Shown piece by piece: positions 59,789 to 64,000 of a DNA stretch of 64,000 bases. The notes beneath the pieces are model-generated. The model saw only the letters and a program-made list of their open reading frames with translations, did no database searches and was not told where the DNA came from. Origin of the DNA: Psychrobacillus sp044762655 (GTDB lineage: Bacteria; Bacillota; Bacilli; Bacillales_A; Planococcaceae); assembly GCF_044762655.1 (NCBI RefSeq), contig NZ_JBIWER010000002.1, positions 868,001 to 932,000 of the forward strand, written 5' to 3'. The first letter of the stretch is position 1; each line of letters begins with the position of its first letter. Position numbers and translations under genes: made by a program.

Positions 59789-60346
59789 TTAAAACTCTTC
59801 TTTTAAGATAGAGTACATTTTTAAATCTCGATGTTTCCCTTTTACAAATATACCTTTTCTAATTATCCCTTCAAAAGACATTCCTGCTTTTTCCATTACT
59901 CTTGCTGAACCGATATTTTCTACATCACACCTTGCTTGAATACGAACTAAATCCATTTCTACAAAACCGAATTTTATTATTTCCTTTGCTACTTCAGTAG
60001 TTAAACCTTTTCCCCAATAGTCTTTAGAAATGACATATCCGATTTCAGCAATCTTATGATTTGGTTGCCACCAAACAAAATCGATTGTCCCGATAAATTT
60101 TCCATTTTCCTTGTATTCAATTCCCCACGGTGAAACCTGCTTGTTTTCATATTTGTTCAATACAAATTCAACAAAACCTTTTGTATCGGATATTGTTTCG
60201 TGGGTATTCCAAGTTACATACTTAGACACTTCTTCGTCTGAACCGTATAGATGCATATCTTCAATATCTTCTAAAGTGACTTTTCTAAGTATAAGACGTT
60301 CTGTTTCTAAGATAGGTAAATCACCATATATGTTCTCAATCTTCAT
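59789..60346 (-). CDS. GNAT N-acetyltransferase, RimJ/RimL-like
   Basis: 185 residues. LPILETERLILRKVTLEDIED is the family opening; WGIEYKENGKFIGTIDFVWW and IGYVISKDYWGKGLTTEVAKE (about residue 105) form the core, and CDVENIGSARVMEKAGMSFEG the end. Closest to the ribosomal-protein acetyltransferase group of Firmicutes, but small-molecule substrates are equally likely. AGGGGATT precedes the ATG. Element 65 lies 40 bp from the stop. Confidence 0.9.
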   Translation of the reverse strand: MKIENIYGDLPILETERLILRKVTLEDIEDMHLYGSDEEVSKYVTWNTHETISDTKGFVEFVLNKYENKQVSPWGIEYKENGKFIGTIDFVWWQPNHKIAEIGYVISKDYWGKGLTTEVAKEIIKFGFVEMDLVRIQARCDVENIGSARVMEKAGMSFEGIIRKGIFVKGKHRDLKMYSILKEEF

Positions 60347-60410
60347 TTAATCCCCTCCACTAATTAAATACTAATTCTATAAAGAGGTAGTCTATTCCTC
60401 CTTCTTATTA

Positions 60411-60483
60411 AACTAACCTGCCGCGTTAGTTCAATAAGAAAAAAGCTTTACTCCTTCTTGAAGTAAAGCACCCGTTAGTTGAA
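60411..60483 (-). repeat. attC-like element 66, T core
   Basis: Full copy, arms at consensus. Confidence 0.95.
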
Positions 60484-60494
60484 GAAGGTTCTGT

Positions 60495-60833
60495 TTAAAA
60501 AATAATAAAATAATCATCAAAGCATTCACCATCTAGGTTAAAAAGCATTTTGTATTCTCCAATGTGATTATCTAAATAAATAATTGGAATGTATGAAGTA
60601 ACGTAATCAAAACCGTATTGCATATGAGCATCTTTATTCCAAGCATCAATAAAAAGTCCAAGTCGATTCATCACAATTGACAATTGACTTTTATCGAAAT
60701 CCTTACCGAACACTTCAAGAAACTCCTCTTTTTGTTCCTCTTTATATTTATTAAACATTACCCAAAAGCCTTTGATGGTATTACTTTCAATAGAATAATT
60801 CTCTGCCCATTTTCTTAGTTTATTTGTATCCAT
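60495..60833 (-). CDS. Small acidic protein, unknown
   Basis: 112 residues, soluble. FNKYKEEQKEEFLEVFGKDF and YVTSYIPIIYLDNHIGEYKM suggest an alpha/beta domain of DUF or immunity type. The end is FNLDGECFDDYFIIF. AAGAGGAAA lies before the ATG. I recognise no family. One-gene unit. Confidence 0.58.
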   Translation of the reverse strand: MDTNKLRKWAENYSIESNTIKGFWVMFNKYKEEQKEEFLEVFGKDFDKSQLSIVMNRLGLFIDAWNKDAHMQYGFDYVTSYIPIIYLDNHIGEYKMLFNLDGECFDDYFIIF

Positions 60834-60882
60834 CTTTTTGATTTCCTCTTTCTAATGTTAATATCAAGGGTTTGAAAAAATT

Positions 60883-60905
60883 TACTAAAGCACCCGTTAG
60901 TTGAA
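60883..60905 (-). repeat. attC-like element 67, right half
   Basis: ACTAAAGCACCCGTTAGTTGAA only; its left half is lost. Confidence 0.8.
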
Positions 60906-60915
60906 TAAGGTTGTA

Positions 60916-61407
60916 TTATCCCTGACGTAATATTTTTTGAAACATTCTTGGTCGATGCTTTTCAAACATCTTTATCAAATCTTTTCCAAAAACAGTTATT
61001 GTTCTTTCCCAAGGGTGCCCTAAATATCCCCATTGAAAATCCTTATGAAAAAAGAAATAATAATCGCCATCTGGGAAAATCGGTACTGTCCATTCATCGA
61101 ATTCATTTTTGGGAAAGTCTAAATGCGAATTTATCAAATAACATTCATGTTGCCAATCTAATGCATAAATATATTCATCTTTTGACGTAATTTCTTGAAA
61201 AACAAGTAATACTTTTTCTTCTAAATCAACAAACGCATCCAAATCTTCAGATTCTCCAAAGTATAGAGAGACATCGTAGGTAATAAAAGGTGATGGTACT
61301 TTAAAAGAAGGGAAATCAGTAGTGCTTGGTTCAAACTTCAATTCGTCATATATTTTATTCCATACTTTTTCATACTCTGCATTGGATAGTTTAAGCCAAT
61401 TTTTCAT
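60916..61407 (-). CDS. DUF2716-type protein
   Basis: 163 residues from the ATG that follows AAGGTGG; a GTG eight codons upstream overlaps that site. YIYALDWQHECYLINSHLDF, then TVPIFPDGDYYFFFHKDFQW and GYLGHPWERTITVFGKDLI match what I know of DUF2716 proteins in Bacillus. Soluble; function unknown, though the fold resembles immunity-type SUKH/DUF families. Last gene of the array on this side. Confidence 0.75.
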   Translation of the reverse strand: MKNWLKLSNAEYEKVWNKIYDELKFEPSTTDFPSFKVPSPFITYDVSLYFGESEDLDAFVDLEEKVLLVFQEITSKDEYIYALDWQHECYLINSHLDFPKNEFDEWTVPIFPDGDYYFFFHKDFQWGYLGHPWERTITVFGKDLIKMFEKHRPRMFQKILRQG

Positions 61408-61464
61408 TTGAATTATTACCACCTTAATCACTTTTAATAGCGTCCATTATAACATTTCTTATTG

Positions 61465-61564
61465 AACTAACCTGCTGCGTTAGTTCAATAAGCAAAAGCA
61501 ACCCTTACCGGCAGCCACTTGTTTAACTAAAGCACCCGTTAGTTTAAGTTCAATATTTCACAAT
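61465..61564 (-). repeat. attC-like element 68, G core with L tail
   Basis: GCAACCCTTACCGGCAGCC core as in element 51; right arm continues TTTAAGTTCAATATTTCACA. Last copy in the window. Confidence 0.92.
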
Positions 61565-61641
61565 CTTAAAAAAGTGACGAGAAATATGGTTATTAAGTTA
61601 TATTTAAACACCAAGTATTAAAAGAAATTCCAATAAATCTA

Positions 61642-61677
61642 AAAACGCTCCGAGCTATCTCAGCCTCAGAGCGTTTT
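61642..61677 (-). terminator. Intrinsic terminator of the SDR-permease operon
   Basis: AAAACGCTC/GAGCGTTTT stem; on the minus strand followed by TTTTTAGA. Confidence 0.75.
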
Positions 61678-61771
61678 GTATTCTTGTAGGGTTCTACTAC
61701 GTTCTTCCAAATATCAAGACCACCAAATCTTGTTTAACATTATAGCTTATTTACTAAGATTGGTAGTAAGA

Positions 61772-62548
61772 TTATTGAGCTGTGTAACCGCCATCAATAA
61801 CGACTGCTTGTCCAGTAATACTTTTCCCTTTATCGCTTGCTAAGAATAATGCGTAGTCTGCTATTTCGCTAACGTCTAATAATTTCTTTTGTGGTACCAT
61901 ATTTAGAATCGCCTCATTAAGTGCATCTTCTTCTGGGATACCGCGAGTTTTCGCTAAATCTGCAATTTGTCCACGAACAAGTGGTGTATCAACATATCCT
62001 GGAGCAAGTGCATTTACCGTAATACCGTGGAGAGCACCTTCTAAGGCTGCAACTTTTGTTAAGCCAATAACCCCGTGTTTCGCACTATTGTATGCCGCTT
62101 TTCCTGCAAATCCGATTAATCCATTAATGGAAGCGACGTTGATAATACGTCCCCATCCTTGTTCTTTCATAATAGGGAATACTGTTTTTGTAAGAATGAA
62201 AGGTGCTGTTAACATAATTTTTTGCATCAATTCGAATTTGGCTGTTGGGAAATCTTCAATAGGTGATACATGTTGTAGACCCGCGTTGTTAATAAGAATA
62301 TCTACTGAACCGTAAGTATCTTTCGTTACTGTTACTAAATTTTGAAGATCTGTTTCACTTGTAACGTCAGCTTTAACACCAATCGCTTCAAATCCGAGTT
62401 TTTTTAGTTCTTCTGCGGATGCTTGTACACCTTCTTCATTGATATCAGAAAGGACAACTTTCGCACCTTCTTGAGCAAAGTGTTTCCCAATTTCAAATCC
62501 AATACCACGTGCAGAACCTGTAATAATAACGACTTTATTTTCAACCAT
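61772..62548 (-). CDS. 3-hydroxybutyrate dehydrogenase-type SDR
   Basis: 258 residues from the ATG with GGAGGAA. ITGSARGIGFEIGK binds NAD; DILINNAGLQHVSPIEDFPTAKFELM, the catalytic segment NVASINGLIGFAGKAAYNSAK (Ser, Tyr, Lys) and GALHGITVNALAPGYVDTPLVRGQI agree with D-3-hydroxybutyrate dehydrogenase. It oxidises 3-hydroxybutyrate to acetoacetate. It follows a GntP-type permease by 40 bp, as in uptake-catabolism pairs for hydroxy acids. Confidence 0.88.
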   Translation of the reverse strand: MVENKVVIITGSARGIGFEIGKHFAQEGAKVVLSDINEEGVQASAEELKKLGFEAIGVKADVTSETDLQNLVTVTKDTYGSVDILINNAGLQHVSPIEDFPTAKFELMQKIMLTAPFILTKTVFPIMKEQGWGRIINVASINGLIGFAGKAAYNSAKHGVIGLTKVAALEGALHGITVNALAPGYVDTPLVRGQIADLAKTRGIPEEDALNEAILNMVPQKKLLDVSEIADYALFLASDKGKSITGQAVVIDGGYTAQ

Positions 62549-62588
62549 TTTAAATTCCTCCAATTTTTATAATATTAGTTTTAATTTA

Positions 62589-63875
62589 TTATACCAAGCC
62601 GATTGCACCCATAATGATACCGACAATTAATGCGATGGTCGGTATGATGAATGCAACCACGAAAACATCTTTATACGTAGACTTAAGGCTTAACCCAGTA
62701 ACAGCAACAAGTGTTAATAAGGCACCATTATTAGGGAAAATCGATGCACCAGATGCTACTGATGCAATCCTATGGAACACCTCAGGGCTAATGCCTGTTG
62801 TTTGCGATAGCTCAACAAATGTATCACCGAGCGTACCTAAGGCAATACCCATACCACCAGAAGCAGAACCAGTAATGATGGCCATGACTTGAACGGCTAG
62901 ACCTTCAGCAATTAAGGGATTATCTGATATATTTAACAGCCATGAAGTAATGTCTTCAAAAGCTGGTACAATTGCTATTACGGCACCGAAACCAACGGCA
63001 GCACTCGTATTAAGGATTGCCATTACGGAACCTTTTGCACCATCATTTACGGAAGGAATAAACTGTTTGTAATCCTTCGCATTCAAGATCATAATGCTAA
63101 GAACCCCTATTAAAAGAGACCATAGTGCTTCCACCTTCACTACATTAAGTAGTACAACCACAATTAGAAGTGGAAGTAGTGACACCATCCAGTTCGGAAT
63201 TCTTTCATCCTCTGTCTTTTCAGTAACTACTTGATTTGTAGGTTCTGTAAAAACGTCACCTATAGCAGATAGTTTCTTTTGTCTATATGCTAACCAGAGA
63301 TAACCTCCAACTGCCATGATTAATGTAGTGACAATCCCAATTATAGGACTTGCCATTGGTGTTGTTCCGAAAGATTCCATTGGTATTAAGTTTTGAATTT
63401 GTGGTGTACCTGGAACAGAAGTCATGGTGAACGTAAATGCACCAAGAGCAAATGTTGGCACAAGCAATTTCCTTGAGATATTTGCTTCACGGAATAGTTC
63501 AAGCGCAATCGGATAGATTGCAAAAACTACGACGAACAAGCTTACGCCACCATAAGTTAATATTGCGGCAGCTATTAAAACGCCTAAAACGGCACGTTTT
63601 TTTCCTATTAATTGTGTTACTTTTTTAGCTACAGATTTTGCAGCCCCTGTCGTTTCCATTAATTTTCCGAATACGGCACCTAATAAGAAGATCGGGAACC
63701 AGTTCTTAACGAAGCCAACTAAACCTTCCATGTAGGGTCCTGTATATGTGTCAAACACATCTAATCCGCTAATTAAAGCTACAACTCCGGCAGCTACTGG
63801 AGCTACCCAAATGATGGACCACCCAAGATAAGCTAAAGCCATCAGCATTACTAAGCCAATAATTATACTTATCAC
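62589..63875 (-). CDS. GntP-family hydroxy-acid permease
   Basis: 428 residues, about 12 helices, GTG start with AAAGGAGTG in front. LLGAVFGKLMETTGAAKSVA, then GKKRAVLGVLIAAAILTYGGVSLFVVVFA-type sequence and ITGSASGGMGIALG mark the gluconate/GntP family of proton symporters. Beside a hydroxybutyrate dehydrogenase it probably imports 3-hydroxybutyrate or a related acid. First gene of a two-gene operon ending at the terminator near 61650. Confidence 0.92.
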   Translation of the reverse strand: MISIIIGLVMLMALAYLGWSIIWVAPVAAGVVALISGLDVFDTYTGPYMEGLVGFVKNWFPIFLLGAVFGKLMETTGAAKSVAKKVTQLIGKKRAVLGVLIAAAILTYGGVSLFVVVFAIYPIALELFREANISRKLLVPTFALGAFTFTMTSVPGTPQIQNLIPMESFGTTPMASPIIGIVTTLIMAVGGYLWLAYRQKKLSAIGDVFTEPTNQVVTEKTEDERIPNWMVSLLPLLIVVVLLNVVKVEALWSLLIGVLSIMILNAKDYKQFIPSVNDGAKGSVMAILNTSAAVGFGAVIAIVPAFEDITSWLLNISDNPLIAEGLAVQVMAIITGSASGGMGIALGTLGDTFVELSQTTGISPEVFHRIASVASGASIFPNNGALLTLVAVTGLSLKSTYKDVFVVAFIIPTIALIVGIIMGAIGLV

Positions 63876-64000
63876 TTGTAATCACTCCTTTCCTATATTG
63901 AAATAAAATTATTAACTGTATTGATAGGTAATATCCTCCGCCTTATGGATTCACTTCCCTCTTGTTCAAGTATCTTGAATTCAATACTCTTGAACTCGAG

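Noticed and set aside
331..61564. CRISPR array
   Set aside because: Repeats are 70-130 bp, imperfect, separated by genes, and there are no cas genes or uniform spacers.
331..61564. Elements as plain transcription terminators
   Set aside because: Many hairpins lack a T run in gene direction, and the conserved paired cores and half-element joints are not needed for termination. A terminator side function is still possible.
1..64000. Integrase or transposase gene
   Set aside because: No protein shows a tyrosine-recombinase R..H.R..Y pattern, serine-recombinase or DDE transposase motifs.
1..64000. tRNA or rRNA genes
   Set aside because: No cloverleaf with GGTTCRA-type T arm and CCA-side stem and no rRNA-like stretch was noticed by eye.

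Overview
The window is low-GC Gram-positive chromosome from an endospore-forming Bacillales, most likely a Bacillus relative in the Planococcaceae/Caryophanaceae sphere. Evidence: AT-rich DNA with strong AGGAGG-type ribosome sites, a Spo0E-family gene, a T-box leader in front of proC/proI, the B. subtilis-like set yqjQ-yqjP-proI-rnz-dinB, and a Zur-type zinc-sparing cluster (ZinT, a cysteine-poor L33, a COG0523 GTPase). No rRNA, tRNA, phage module, transposase, CRISPR or recombinase gene was found.

Layout. About 0.3-14.5 kb and 24.4-61.6 kb is accessory DNA of unusual order: mostly single genes, nearly all read leftward (minus strand), each followed by a copy of one palindromic element of about 70-130 bp. 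Between them (14.9-24.2 kb) lies ordinary chromosome with no copy: an ABM monooxygenase and HAD phosphatase, an APH-like kinase, a Spo0E-type gene, YqjQ/YqjP, T-box-proC, RNase Z, a MurE paralogue and DNA polymerase IV. Ordinary chromosome resumes at 61.7 kb with a hydroxybutyrate-dehydrogenase-type SDR and a GntP permease.

The element is the main discovery. About 65 full or partial copies were counted, all in one orientation. Each end is an inverted pair AACTAAC/GTTAGTT around a G-rich spacer, with an exchangeable hairpin between the ends. Drawn as a single strand, the outer cores pair, the spacers stay unpaired, the inner cores pair and the centre forms a variable hairpin. That is the plan of integron attC sites. 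The gene cargo is also cassette-like: seven GNAT acetyltransferases, two APH-type kinases inside the array, two methyltransferases, two VOC proteins, a racemase, a PhzF protein, exporters, small membrane proteins, lipoproteins and unknowns. Several genes take their stop codon from the element's core. Half-elements, chimeric elements and broken genes mark past deletion and exchange. I read this as an integron-like (CALIN-like) cassette array in a Bacillota chromosome. No integrase is visible here, and a REP/MITE-like repeat family is the main alternative.

Units that look independent of the array carry their own promoters or leaders: a plus-strand nucleotidyltransferase with an attenuator-like leader (9 kb), a tandem of three small coiled-coil genes (25-26 kb), an RsbR-type STAS gene with a consensus promoter (34 kb), and two ECF sigma operons (11-12 kb, 43-46 kb). 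The zinc cluster at 56.4-59.4 kb has two Zur-like boxes and a decayed znuA beside it.
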